Of a DNA stretch of 64,000 nt, positions 8,089-16,039 are shown piece by piece. The notes under the pieces were generated by a model. That model searched no databases. It worked only from the letters and a program-made list of their open reading frames with translations, and was not told where the DNA came from. The stretch is from contig NZ_JAINZZ010000004.1 in NCBI RefSeq assembly GCF_019890725.1, positions 62,001 to 126,000 of the forward strand. The letters run 5' to 3'. Source of the DNA: Actinacidiphila acidipaludis (GTDB taxonomy: Bacteria > Actinomycetota > Actinomycetes > Streptomycetales > Streptomycetaceae). The translations under genes and the position numbers were made by a program. Each line of letters opens with the position of its first letter. Position 1 is the first letter of the stretch.

Positions 8089-8229
8089 ATGCGCTTCGAG
8101 ATCATGCGACTCGACGACGTGAACGGCACAGCCGTGGACAGCACCGTCGTGGACGCCTCCGCCGTCAACGAGGCCGTCCAACAGGCCGCCGCCCTGGGCC
8201 AGCGCATCTACATCCGCCCGGCGGACTGA
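8089..8229 (+). CDS. conserved 46-aa protein of unknown function
   Basis: A complete small gene: AAGGGAG precedes the ATG by 5 nt and a terminator follows 23 nt after the stop. The protein begins MRFEIMRLDD, has a central VVDASAVNEAVQQAA helix and ends RIYIRPAD. I recognise this from streptomycete genomes, where it lies near marC and the PHP gene, but no function is known to me. The 60 bp before it (7985-8055) is notably AT-rich and includes TTGACA at 8050-8055, so it probably has its own promoter. Confidence 0.75.
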   Translation: MRFEIMRLDDVNGTAVDSTVVDASAVNEAVQQAAALGQRIYIRPAD

Positions 8230-8252
8230 GACAGCGCAGGCTTGACGCAACG

Positions 8253-8284
8253 GCGCCCCGTACCGATGGAGTACGGGGCGCTTT
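8253..8284 (+). terminator. intrinsic terminator of the 46-aa gene
   Basis: GCGCCCCGTAC (8253-8263) pairs with GTACGGGGCGC (8271-8281) around a 7-nt loop, followed by TTTCGCG. It also separates the gene from marC, which converges on it. Confidence 0.85.
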
Positions 8285-8304
8285 CGCGTGCCGGGGGCCG
8301 GGGC

Positions 8305-8324
8305 GGACCGGACCGGACCGGACC
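8305..8324. repeat. GGACC tandem repeat
   Basis: Four perfect copies of the 5-mer GGACC, with degenerate copies on both sides up to 8345, in the 115-bp gap between convergent genes. No role is evident. Confidence 0.7.
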
Positions 8325-8346
8325 GGGCCAGAGGGGACCGGAGGGG

Positions 8347-8958
8347 TCAGGAGCCCTGGCCGTGGACGAAGCCGAAGACCCCGTTGGCCACCGACTGGAC
8401 CGCGATCGCCGACAGCAGCATGCCGGACAGCCGGGTGACCAGCACGACACCGCCCTCCTTGATCAGCCGGATGATCGCCAGCGAGTAGCGCATGGTCAGC
8501 CAGAGCACCGCGTGCATGGCGATGATCGCCAGCCACACCGAGGTCTGCTGCTCGACGCCGTCGGCGTGCTGCACCGCGAGGATGACGGTGACGATGGCGC
8601 CCGGCCCGGCCAGCAGCGGCATGCCCAGCGGGACCAGGGCGACGTTGACGTCCTTGGTCTGAGTGGGCTCGTCGGCCTTGCCGGTGAGCAGGTCGAGGGC
8701 GATCAGCAGAAGCAGCAGGCCGCCGGCCACCCGCAGCGCCGGGACGGAGACGTGCAGGTAGTCCAGGATCTGCTGCCCGCAGATGCCGAAGACGGTGATC
8801 ACGCCGAGCGCGACGGACGCCGCCTGCCAGGCCATCCGGCGCTGGACCTTGGTGGCCCGGCCGGAGGTCAGGGCCAGGAAGATGGGGGTGATTCCGGGCG
8901 GGTCCATGATCACGAACAGCGTGACGAAGACCGACCCGAACAGGGTGAAGTCGAACAT
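8347..8958 (-). CDS. MarC-family integral membrane protein
   Basis: 203 aa, the typical MarC (UPF0056) length. It has six hydrophobic segments. The family signatures are present: VIMDPPGITPIFLALT near residue 17 and the second-half counterpart VALVPLGMPLLAGPGAIVTVI near 107, which make an inverted-repeat topology. MarC proteins are inner-membrane proteins whose transport substrate is not established; an early link to multidrug resistance was not upheld. It is followed on the same strand by no close gene and stands alone after the PHP gene. Confidence 0.9.
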   Translation of the reverse strand: MFDFTLFGSVFVTLFVIMDPPGITPIFLALTSGRATKVQRRMAWQAASVALGVITVFGICGQQILDYLHVSVPALRVAGGLLLLLIALDLLTGKADEPTQTKDVNVALVPLGMPLLAGPGAIVTVILAVQHADGVEQQTSVWLAIIAMHAVLWLTMRYSLAIIRLIKEGGVVLVTRLSGMLLSAIAVQSVANGVFGFVHGQGS

Positions 8959-9049
8959 GCCAGGGCTTTCGGGGTCGTACGGGGGTGAGGGACGGGCTCC
9001 GTCGCACGGGACGGGCGCGTCCGGGGACGGCGGGCGGGTTGCGGCCCGG

Positions 9050-9949
9050 CTAGACGGCGCTGATGGGCTGGGCGCCGGTCGCCCTGCGGGCGATCTCCCG
9101 GTAGACCTCGGGGTCGGTGGTGCACTCGCCGAGGCGGACCGTCTTGCGGCTGCCGTGGTAGTCGCTGGAACCGGTGACGAGCAGGCCGTGGTCGGCGGCG
9201 AGGGCGCGCAGGCGGGCCCGGGTCGGCTCGTCGTGGTCGGTGTGGTCGACCTCGAGGCCGTCGAGCCCGGCGGCGGCCAGTTCGGCGATCACCGTCTCGG
9301 GCACGGTCTCACCGCGCTTGTGGGCCCCGGGATGCGCGAAGACCGTGACGCCGCCCGCCGCCTTCACCAGGCGGACGGCCTCGAACGGGTCGAGTTCGTG
9401 CTTGGGGACGTAGGCCCGGCCGTCGTTGGCCAGCCACGCGGAGGTGAACGCGTCGGAGACGCTGTCCACGACGCCGGCCTCGACCATCGCGGCGGCGACG
9501 TGCGGCCGCCCGACGGAGACCTCGGGTGCGGCCGCCGCGGGCGCGATGCCCGCCTCCGCCGGGATCCCGGCGATGCGGGCCACCTGTTCCCAGGTCACCG
9601 GGACACCCAGCTCCTGGAGCTTGGCGACCATGCCGCGGGCCCGGGGCACCCGGTCGTCGCGGACGAGTTCACGCTCGCGGTGCAGTTCGGGCTCGGCGGG
9701 GTCGAAGAGGTAGGCCAGCATGTGCATGCTGATGCCCTGTACCCGGCAGGACAGCTCGGCGCCGGTGACCAGCGTCAGCGGACCGCCCGGCTCGGCCAGG
9801 GCGCGCGCCGCCTCGGCGTGCCCGGCGACGGTGTCGTGGTCGGTGAGCGCCACCACGTCCAGGCCGGCCGCCCGGGCGTTGCGCACCAGTTCGGCGGGCG
9901 TGTCCGTGCCGTCGGAGGCCGTGGAGTGGGTGTGCAGGTCGATGCGCAC
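9050..9949 (-). CDS. PHP-domain phosphoesterase
   Basis: 299 aa. Metal-ligand motifs of the PHP fold are in order: DLHTHSTASDG at residues 4-14, LTDHDTVAGH near 37, TGAELSC near 65, VFAHPG near 196 and SSDYHG near 268. The family hydrolyses phosphoesters such as nucleoside 3',5'-bisphosphates or 5'-terminal RNA nucleotides (compare YciV/RNase AM), so a metal-dependent phosphoesterase is the safe call. The GTG start is the first codon of the conserved domain and is preceded by GGAG. The in-frame ATG 21 codons earlier encodes non-conserved residues. Confidence 0.88.
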   Translation of the reverse strand: MRIDLHTHSTASDGTDTPAELVRNARAAGLDVVALTDHDTVAGHAEAARALAEPGGPLTLVTGAELSCRVQGISMHMLAYLFDPAEPELHRERELVRDDRVPRARGMVAKLQELGVPVTWEQVARIAGIPAEAGIAPAAAAPEVSVGRPHVAAAMVEAGVVDSVSDAFTSAWLANDGRAYVPKHELDPFEAVRLVKAAGGVTVFAHPGAHKRGETVPETVIAELAAAGLDGLEVDHTDHDEPTRARLRALAADHGLLVTGSSDYHGSRKTVRLGECTTDPEVYREIARRATGAQPISAV

Positions 9950-10029
9950 GGCACAGGCTCCAGGGGGACGGCGGACAGCGGGGGCGGATACAAGGATAGC
10001 GCCCTCGCACACCTGCGATTCCCAGGGGA

Positions 10030-10061
10030 CGGCCGGGATCGGCTCCTACGATCCCCGGCCG
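10030..10061 (-). terminator. hairpin after the zinc-ribbon gene
   Basis: CGGCCGGGATCG (10030-10041) pairs with CGATCCCCGGCCG (10049-10061) with one bulged C and a 7-nt loop. It lies just after the stop of the gene at 10081 and before the PHP gene. Confidence 0.45.
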
Positions 10062-10080
10062 CCGGCAGCACGGACCGGCG

Positions 10081-10719
10081 TCAGGCCAGCAGCCGCGGGG
10101 AGAGGGCGCCGCAGGGCAGCAGGTCGACCTCGGCGCCGGCGTCCCGCAGGTCGGTCAGCACCAGCTCGTCGTACATCAGCAGCCCGGTCTCCTCGGGCCA
10201 GACGATGGCCCACAGCCACAGCCCGCGGGCCTCCCCGGCGAACACCACCCGGTCCTCAGGGGCGCCGTTGACGTGCCACAGCGGGGTGGGACGGCCCGCC
10301 GCGAGCACCTTGGCGTGCGCGGGCTTGTCCACGCACATGTCCGGGCCCGGATCGGGCCCCTTGATGCCGGCGTAGCGCGCCCCGAGCCCGACCCCGAGCT
10401 CCTCTGCGACCAGCATCAGCTCTCCCGGACCCCCGAGCGGTCCGGGCCCCGAGCAGGCCACCGCGGTGGCCCGGCCGCCGCTGCGGTCGTCGCCCGCCGC
10501 GGCGATCCCGGAGAACAGCCAGCCCACGGGAAGCGGCCACGGCATCCAGACCGGGACCTGGGACCGGTGCACGACCACCCCGAGCGCCTCCACGCTCGGC
10601 GGCACCACCGGCTGCAGCGGGTACACGGTGCCGTGCACATCGCACTGCCAGGAATCGGCGAAGAGCCCGGGTGCACGGACCCTGCCACCGCACTTCGGGC
10701 AACTGGGTTCGCCCCTCAT
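10081..10719 (-). CDS. DUF6758-like zinc-ribbon protein
   Basis: 212 aa. The N-terminus carries CPKCGG and, 16 residues later, WQCDVHG, a small zinc-ribbon-like pair. The rest is a Trp/Pro-rich domain with no membrane span, ending in LLMYDELVLTDLRDAGAEVDLLPCG. I recall this as a streptomycete family labelled DUF6758, always near the PHP gene. Its function is unknown. GGAGG lies 13 nt before the ATG. It is divergent from the MFS exporter. Confidence 0.7.
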   Translation of the reverse strand: MRGEPSCPKCGGRVRAPGLFADSWQCDVHGTVYPLQPVVPPSVEALGVVVHRSQVPVWMPWPLPVGWLFSGIAAAGDDRSGGRATAVACSGPGPLGGPGELMLVAEELGVGLGARYAGIKGPDPGPDMCVDKPAHAKVLAAGRPTPLWHVNGAPEDRVVFAGEARGLWLWAIVWPEETGLLMYDELVLTDLRDAGAEVDLLPCGALSPRLLA

Positions 10720-10831
10720 AACGCCCCACGGTCCTCCTGGCCTGTGCCCGCGTCAAGGACGATCACCCGTCCGGCCCCGGGGCGCGTGCTGCACCCCTGC
10801 CGACCTGCGGACCTGCGGATATCGGTGCCGT

Positions 10832-10873
10832 TTGCATCAGTTGCTATAGCCAACTTAATATGTGTATGACACA
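10832..10873 (+). promoter_or_regulatory. promoter and operator-like dyads of the MFS gene
   Basis: An AT-rich island holds TTGCAT (10832-10837), 18 bp, then TAATAT (10856-10861), a good -35/-10 pair. Between the two boxes is TTGCTATAGCCAA around the perfect palindrome GCTATAGC (10843-10850). Just after the -10 is TGTGT-ATG-ACACA (10861-10873). Both would suit a MarR- or TetR-type repressor, but none is encoded next to the exporter. Confidence 0.5.
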
Positions 10874-10913
10874 ACTACTTCGTCGCCGTCCCCCGGCGAG
10901 AAGGGACTCCCTC

Positions 10914-12170
10914 ATGGACCACGCGGACCCCGCTCGCGCGGGGGACAAGGTGAGCATCCTCCGCCAGCCCACCGCGGTGTGGGCCACCGCGGGCGCGGCC
11001 GTCGTCGCCTTCATGGGCATCGGGCTGGTCGATCCGATCCTGCCGTCGATCGCCAAGGGCCTGAACGCCACACCCAGCCAGGTCTCCCTGCTCTTCACCA
11101 GCTACTTCCTGATCACCGCGGTGGCCATGCTGGTCACCGGCTTCGTCTCCAGCCGGATCGGCGGCCGCAAGACGCTGCTGGCGGGCCTCGCGCTCGTCGT
11201 GGTCTTCGCCGGGCTCGCCGGCACCTCGGACTCCGTCGGCCAGCTCGTCGGCTTCCGGGCCGGCTGGGGCCTGGGCAACGCGCTGTTCGTCTCCACCTCG
11301 CTGGCCGTCATCGTCGGCGCGGCCAGCGGCGGCGCCGCGTCGGCCATCCTGCTCTACGAGTCAGCGCTGGGCCTGGGCATGGCCTGCGGTCCGCTGCTGG
11401 GCGCCGTGCTCGGCGACATGAAGTGGCGCTACCCGTTCTTCGGCACCGCCGCCCTGATGGCCATCGGCTTCGTGGCGATCTCGCTGTTCCTCAAGGAGCA
11501 GCCCAAGCCCGCCGCCCGCACCTCGCTGCTCGATCCGGTCAAGGCGCTCGGGCACGGCGGCCTGGCGTCCGCCGCGGCGTCCGCGTTCTTCTACAACTAC
11601 GCGTTCTTCACCGTGCTGGCGTTCACGCCCTTCGTCCTGAACATGTCGCCGTACCGGTCCGGCGCGGTGTTCTTCGGCTGGGGCGTGCTGCTCGCGGTCT
11701 TCTCGGTGCTGATCGCCCCGCGCCTCCAGGCCCGCTTCGGGTCGCTGAAGGTGCTGGGGTCCTCGCTGGTGCTGCTCGCCGCGGACCTGGTCGTGCTCGG
11801 CTACGGCAGCCACACGACCGCGATCGTCTGCACGGTCCTGTCCGGCGCGTTCATCGGCGTCAACAACACCGTCTACACCGAGCTGGCGCTCGGCGTCTCG
11901 GACGCCCCCCGGCCGGTGGCCAGCGCCGGCTACAACTTCGTCCGCTGGTTCGCCGCCGCCGCGGCCCCCTACCTCGCGCCGAAGATCGAGGAGTGGACCG
12001 ACATCCACATCCCGTTCGTGGTCGCGGCCGTGGCCGCCGTCGTGGGCGCGGGCGTGATCGTGGTGCGGCGCCGGCACCTGACCGTGGTCCACGGCGAGGA
12101 CGTCGTCGCGCGGTCCCACCCCGCGCCGCACGCCGCCGCGGGCGCCGCGACGGCCGAGGCACACGGCTGA
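10914..12170 (+). CDS. MFS transporter, probable drug exporter
   Basis: 418 aa with about 12 membrane spans. The start MDHADPARAGDK is chosen because AAGGGA lies 8 nt upstream; the ATG at 10860 would sit inside the promoter. The first loop has SRIGGRKTLL, the motif A region of the major facilitator superfamily, after GIGLVDPILPSIAKGL in span 1, which is typical of drug:H+ antiporters. The last 35 residues are a His/Ala-rich cytoplasmic tail. Its AT-rich promoter contains operator-like dyads, so induction by a substrate through an unlinked repressor is likely. Confidence 0.85.
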   Translation: MDHADPARAGDKVSILRQPTAVWATAGAAVVAFMGIGLVDPILPSIAKGLNATPSQVSLLFTSYFLITAVAMLVTGFVSSRIGGRKTLLAGLALVVVFAGLAGTSDSVGQLVGFRAGWGLGNALFVSTSLAVIVGAASGGAASAILLYESALGLGMACGPLLGAVLGDMKWRYPFFGTAALMAIGFVAISLFLKEQPKPAARTSLLDPVKALGHGGLASAAASAFFYNYAFFTVLAFTPFVLNMSPYRSGAVFFGWGVLLAVFSVLIAPRLQARFGSLKVLGSSLVLLAADLVVLGYGSHTTAIVCTVLSGAFIGVNNTVYTELALGVSDAPRPVASAGYNFVRWFAAAAAPYLAPKIEEWTDIHIPFVVAAVAAVVGAGVIVVRRRHLTVVHGEDVVARSHPAPHAAAGAATAEAHG

Positions 12171-12195
12171 CCTCCGCGACGGCGGGGGCGCGGGT

Positions 12196-12789
12196 CTAGT
12201 CCAGCGGGACCGAAGCGCGGCGCGGGTCGCGCAGATCGGTGCCGCGGGCCAGCCAGCGCTCCTGCAGCGCCGCCGCGCCGTGCACCCGCTTCCACGCGGC
12301 CTCGTTGGACGTCATCGGCAGCAGCGGCAGAAAACGCACCGGGTCCAGGGGCTCGTCGAGGTCGAGATCCTCGACGAGCCCTCCGTTCTCCGCGACCAGC
12401 ACCGCCGAGAAGGGCGCGTCCGGCCACAGCGGCCCGCCCAGGTCCAGGGAGTTCCCCGGCGCCACCACCACGCCCTCGACCTGCGGCGACGCGGCCAGCA
12501 CCGCCAGCGGGCGGAGCACCTTGTCGGTGTCTGCGAGCCCGGCCCGCACCGAGAGCACCAGCTCGGCCCGCGGCCCGCGCACCGGATCGCTGACCGTCAC
12601 CGCGAGCGCCTCCGGCTCGGTCATCGGCTGCGCCGACATGCCGAGGGTGGCGTACCGCAGCAGGTCGCCGTCGCTGAAACGGAGCACTTCGATGCGTTCG
12701 GTTCCCAGGAACGTCACGGCGGCCCGGGCGTCCGGTTCGCCCAGCGCCGACCGCAGTCGCGCCTCCACCAAGGCCAGGACATCTGTCAT
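12196..12789 (-). CDS. suppressor-of-fused-like domain protein
   Basis: 197 aa, starting MTDVLALVEARL. The body matches bacterial SUFU-like proteins: VLRFSDGDLLRYATLGMS near residue 36, RAELVLSVR near 75, and a C-terminal LPMTSNEAAWKRVHGAAAL segment. Bacterial members are soluble proteins, often tied to toxin immunity, but a housekeeping copy at this locus in streptomycetes has no proven role. TATGCT ends 6 nt before the ATG without a ribosome-binding site, pointing to a leaderless mRNA. The stop faces the MFS gene 26 bp away. Confidence 0.75.
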   Translation of the reverse strand: MTDVLALVEARLRSALGEPDARAAVTFLGTERIEVLRFSDGDLLRYATLGMSAQPMTEPEALAVTVSDPVRGPRAELVLSVRAGLADTDKVLRPLAVLAASPQVEGVVVAPGNSLDLGGPLWPDAPFSAVLVAENGGLVEDLDLDEPLDPVRFLPLLPMTSNEAAWKRVHGAAALQERWLARGTDLRDPRRASVPLD

Positions 12790-13148
12790 AGGCGGAGCAT
12801 AGAACGCGTATGGAAGGCGCAAAGGGCGGCCATGGGCCCGCGCGAAGTTGATAAAGTGGAGCGTTCACGTATCGCGGTCCCCTGGCGGGGAACGGCTGGA
12901 GGAGGTGGGACTGACATGGATCGAAGTCGACCGTGCAGTACCGGCAGCTCTTCCCCGTATTGCCGACTCGCATCCTGAGCCCTCGCGTTCCATACCCGGC
13001 TGTCCGGCCCTGAAACGCGTGTCGCCCCCGGCTTGCCCGCGGCTGCTGCCCGCGGCGGAAGAGCGCCCTGAACTGCCTGCGATCAACCTGTCCTGATCAG
13101 CATTTCAGTGCGGCGTGAGCCGTCGGCCAGTCCGTGAAGGAGCTTGCC
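12790..13148. other. intergenic region and corA leader
   Basis: A 359-bp gap. The left end holds the SUFU-like promoter. GGAGGAGG at 12899-12906 precedes ATG 12916, which opens a 20-codon frame (MDRSRPCSTGS..., stop at 12976-12978) in what is probably the corA leader. An overlapping 82-codon frame (12848-13096) has poor codon bias. I see no clear riboswitch or terminator. Confidence 0.4.
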
Positions 13149-14282
13149 ATGTCGATGATCCGTGATCTGCGCGCTGTCGTTCGCCCCACCCTGCGCAAGT
13201 CCCCGGCGTCCTACGACTACGGCCCGGCTCAGGACCCCGCGGCGAGCAGCGCCGTGGTCGACTGCGCGGTGTACCGCGACGGCGTGCGCTGCAGCGACAC
13301 CATCAATCTGCGCGACGCCCTGGACCGGGTCCGCGAGGGCCGTCCCATCGAGAGCTGCGACGGCAGCAACGGCTTCGTCTGGATCGGCCTGCACGAGCCC
13401 ACCGAGCAGGAGTTCGCCGGCATCGCCGAGGAGTTCGGGCTGCACCCGCTGGCCGTCGAGGACGCCGTGCACGCCCACCAGCGGCCCAAGCTGGAGCGGT
13501 ACGACGACTCGCTCTTCACCGTCTTCAAGACCATCCGCTACGTCGAGCACGCCGAACTCACCGCGACCAGCGAGGTCGTGGAGAGCGGCGAGGTGATGGT
13601 CTTCACCGGCCGGTACTTCGTGATCACCGTGCGGCACGGCGGCCACGGCTCGCTGCGGGCGCTGCGCCACCGCCTCGAGGACGACCCCGAGCTGCTCGCC
13701 AAGGGCCCCTCGGCGGTCCTGCACGCCATCGCCGACCAGGTCGTGGACGACTATCTGGCGGTCACCGAGGCGGTGCAGGACGACATCGACGAGGTCGAGA
13801 TCGACGTCTTCTCCGCGGGCAACGGCAAGGCCTCGCGCGGCGGCGACGCCGGGCGGATCTACCAGCTCAAGCGCGAGGTCCTGGAGTTCAAGCGCGCGGT
13901 GTCCCCGCTGCTGCGGCCGATGCAGCTGCTGGGCGAGCGGCCGATGCGGCTGATCGACCCGGAGATCCAGAAGTACTTCCGTGACGTCGCCGACCACGTC
14001 GCCCGCGTCCACGAGCAGGTCACCGGCTTCGACGACCTGCTCAACTCGATCCTGCAGGCCAACCTCGCGCAGGCCACCGTGGTGCAGAACGAGGACATGC
14101 GCAAGATCACCGCGTGGGCGGCCATCCTCGCCGTACCGACGATGATCACCGGCGTGTACGGCATGAACTTCGACCACATGCCCGAGCTGCGCTGGAAGTT
14201 CGGCTATCCCGCGGTGCTCGTCGCCATCGTGGCCATCTGCTACGCCATCCACCGCGGCTTCCGCCGCAACGGCTGGCTCTAG
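13149..14282 (+). CDS. corA: CorA-family magnesium/cobalt channel
   Basis: 377 aa. The long N-terminal cytoplasmic domain is followed by two C-terminal spans, the first ending in the signature YGMNF (about residues 337-341), followed by DHMPELRWKFGYP and a last span with the basic tail RRNGWL. CorA forms a homopentamer that lets Mg2+ into the cell. AAGGAG at 13137-13142 sets the ATG at 13149. The stop codon overlaps the stop of the convergent EamA gene. M. tuberculosis Rv1239c is the counterpart in the syntenic region. Confidence 0.92.
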   Translation: MSMIRDLRAVVRPTLRKSPASYDYGPAQDPAASSAVVDCAVYRDGVRCSDTINLRDALDRVREGRPIESCDGSNGFVWIGLHEPTEQEFAGIAEEFGLHPLAVEDAVHAHQRPKLERYDDSLFTVFKTIRYVEHAELTATSEVVESGEVMVFTGRYFVITVRHGGHGSLRALRHRLEDDPELLAKGPSAVLHAIADQVVDDYLAVTEAVQDDIDEVEIDVFSAGNGKASRGGDAGRIYQLKREVLEFKRAVSPLLRPMQLLGERPMRLIDPEIQKYFRDVADHVARVHEQVTGFDDLLNSILQANLAQATVVQNEDMRKITAWAAILAVPTMITGVYGMNFDHMPELRWKFGYPAVLVAIVAICYAIHRGFRRNGWL

Positions 14283-15358
14283 GCGGGCGGCCGCGACGCC
14301 GGGGCCGGGGCGATGTCCGCCTGGGTCCGGGCGATGTCCGCCTGGACCGGGGGAATCTCCGCCGGGGCGGCCTCGGCCTGGACCGGGGCGACTTCCGCCG
14401 GGGCCTCCGCGGGAGTCGCGGCGGCGCCGTCGCCCCTGCGGTCGGCGAGGATGACCAGGGCCAGGCCCGCGAGGATCACGGCGAGCGCGGGGTAGGCGGC
14501 GGCCGGCGGCGTCTGGCCGAGCCACAGCGCCGCGATCAGGGCCGCGCCCGGCGTCTCCAGCAGGATCGCGGTGGAGACCGTGGACGGGCCCAGCCCCCGC
14601 ACGACGCGGTTGAAGAGCGAGTGCCCGAGCAGTTGGGCGACCACGGTCAGCGCGGCGATCTTCAGCCACGTCCCGCCGTCGTACCCGGCCAGCGCCGACC
14701 CGGACACCAGGCAGGCGGCCAGCAGCGCCACGGCGGTCGTGGAGTAGCAGACGAACGTGTACGCGGTGGTGCTCGCGGTGCGCCGCACCTCGGAGCCGAG
14801 CAGCATGTACCCGGCCGCCGCCATGCCGGCCGCCAGAGCCAGACCGTCGCCGATCAGCGCCCGGGGGTCGGTGGACAGGTCGATGCCGGTGAGGATGAGC
14901 ACGCCGGCGACCGCCAGCGTGGTGCCCGCCCACACCAGGCGCGGCGGGCGGTGGCCGCGCAGCCGCAGGATCAGCGTCGTCCACATCGGCGTGGTGGTGA
15001 CCAGCGCGGTCGAGGTGGCGACGGACGTCATGCCCAGGCTCGGCAGCCACAGGCCGAAGTGCAGGGCCAGCACCAGGCCCGCGCAGCCCGACAGCAGCAG
15101 GGCCCTGCGGCCCATCCGCCGCAGCTCACCGCGGTGCCGCCACAGGGCGACCGGGCTGAGCACCCCGACGGCCATGGCGTTGCGCCAGAACGCGATGGCC
15201 AGCGCGGGCGCCGCGGTCGCCGCGATGAGCGGCGCGGACATCGAGACACCCGCGATGGCCACCGCGAGGAGCGTGAAGTCCAGGCTCCGGCCGGGCGTGC
15301 CGGGCGGTGCCGCGGCCGCGGTGGGGCGGGTGGCGGCGGCGCTCTGCGGGGCGGTCAC
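14279..15358 (-). CDS. EamA/DMT-family transporter
   Basis: 359 aa with ten hydrophobic segments in two repeated halves, as in EamA exporters (AFWRNAMAVGVLSP near residue 56, and TAILLETPGAALIAALWLGQTP in the second half). It probably exports a small metabolite by drug/metabolite transport. The C-terminal 45 residues are a hydrophilic repeat built on PVQA(E/D)xAP. The GTG start has GAGGAG upstream. The gene ends tail to tail with corA, sharing CTAG. Confidence 0.8.
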   Translation of the reverse strand: MTAPQSAAATRPTAAAAPPGTPGRSLDFTLLAVAIAGVSMSAPLIAATAAPALAIAFWRNAMAVGVLSPVALWRHRGELRRMGRRALLLSGCAGLVLALHFGLWLPSLGMTSVATSTALVTTTPMWTTLILRLRGHRPPRLVWAGTTLAVAGVLILTGIDLSTDPRALIGDGLALAAGMAAAGYMLLGSEVRRTASTTAYTFVCYSTTAVALLAACLVSGSALAGYDGGTWLKIAALTVVAQLLGHSLFNRVVRGLGPSTVSTAILLETPGAALIAALWLGQTPPAAAYPALAVILAGLALVILADRRGDGAAATPAEAPAEVAPVQAEAAPAEIPPVQADIARTQADIAPAPASRPPA

Positions 15359-15494
15359 GGTGCTCCTCGTGCTCCTCGTTCTCGGGATCCGCGGTCGCGG
15401 GCCGGCGTCCCCAGGGTAAGGCGCGTGGACCGCCCGAGCGCCTGTCGTCCAGGGCGCGGAACGGCGGGCCCGGACAGGCCCTAGGGTGGGCGGC

Positions 15495-15992
15495 ATGAGT
15501 GACGAGCTGACCGCCCTCGTCGAGGAGGCGACCAAGAAGTCCGGCCTGGTCTGGGTGAACGGGCAGGCTCTCTGGCACGCCTGGGTGGACCGGGCGATGG
15601 TGCTGGTCGGCGGGCCCGGTGAGCAGCCGCTGCCGGGGCTGCGGGACGGTGGTTCCGCCGAGGTGACGGTGCGCAGCAAGGACAAGGGCGGGCGCCTGGT
15701 GTCCTGGCCGGCCCGGGTCACCCTGCTCGCGCCGGGCGGCGAGCCCTGGCAGGCGGCGGCCGCCGAGCTGAAGGGCAAACGCCTCAACTCCCCGGACGGG
15801 GAAGGCGTCATGGACCGCTGGGCGCGCGAGTGCTCGGTGTTCCGGCTGGCTCCCGACGGTCCCCCGGCCGAGTACCCGGGCGCGATGCCGTCCGGCTCCG
15901 GCGCGGCCGTGCCGGTGCCCAGCGAGGCCGTCACCCGGCGCCCGGTCCCGGCGGGGTTGCCGCGGCTGCTCGCCCGCCGGCGCAAGCGCTGA
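15495..15992 (+). CDS. conserved hypothetical protein
   Basis: 165 aa, soluble. The N-terminal two thirds (LVWVNGQALWHAWVDRAMVLVGG, then RLVSWPARVTLLAPGGEPWQAAAAEL) looks like a small beta-barrel, perhaps related to the split-barrel flavin-binding proteins, but I cannot assign a family. The last 30 residues are basic (RLLARRRKR). TAGGGT ends 7 nt before the ATG with no ribosome-binding site, another leaderless candidate. It is conserved in streptomycetes between the EamA gene and the lipoprotein. Confidence 0.65.
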   Translation: MSDELTALVEEATKKSGLVWVNGQALWHAWVDRAMVLVGGPGEQPLPGLRDGGSAEVTVRSKDKGGRLVSWPARVTLLAPGGEPWQAAAAELKGKRLNSPDGEGVMDRWARECSVFRLAPDGPPAEYPGAMPSGSGAAVPVPSEAVTRRPVPAGLPRLLARRRKR

Positions 15993-16039
15993 CCGCTTCC
16001 TTCGGGACCGCCGCGTCCCTCCGCCCCGCTTCCGGAGCG

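Noticed and set aside
12848..13096. 82-codon frame before corA
   Set aside because: Third-position G/C bias is weak, the potential GTG start has no spacing to the GGAGG, and it overlaps the probable corA leader. Treated as leader.
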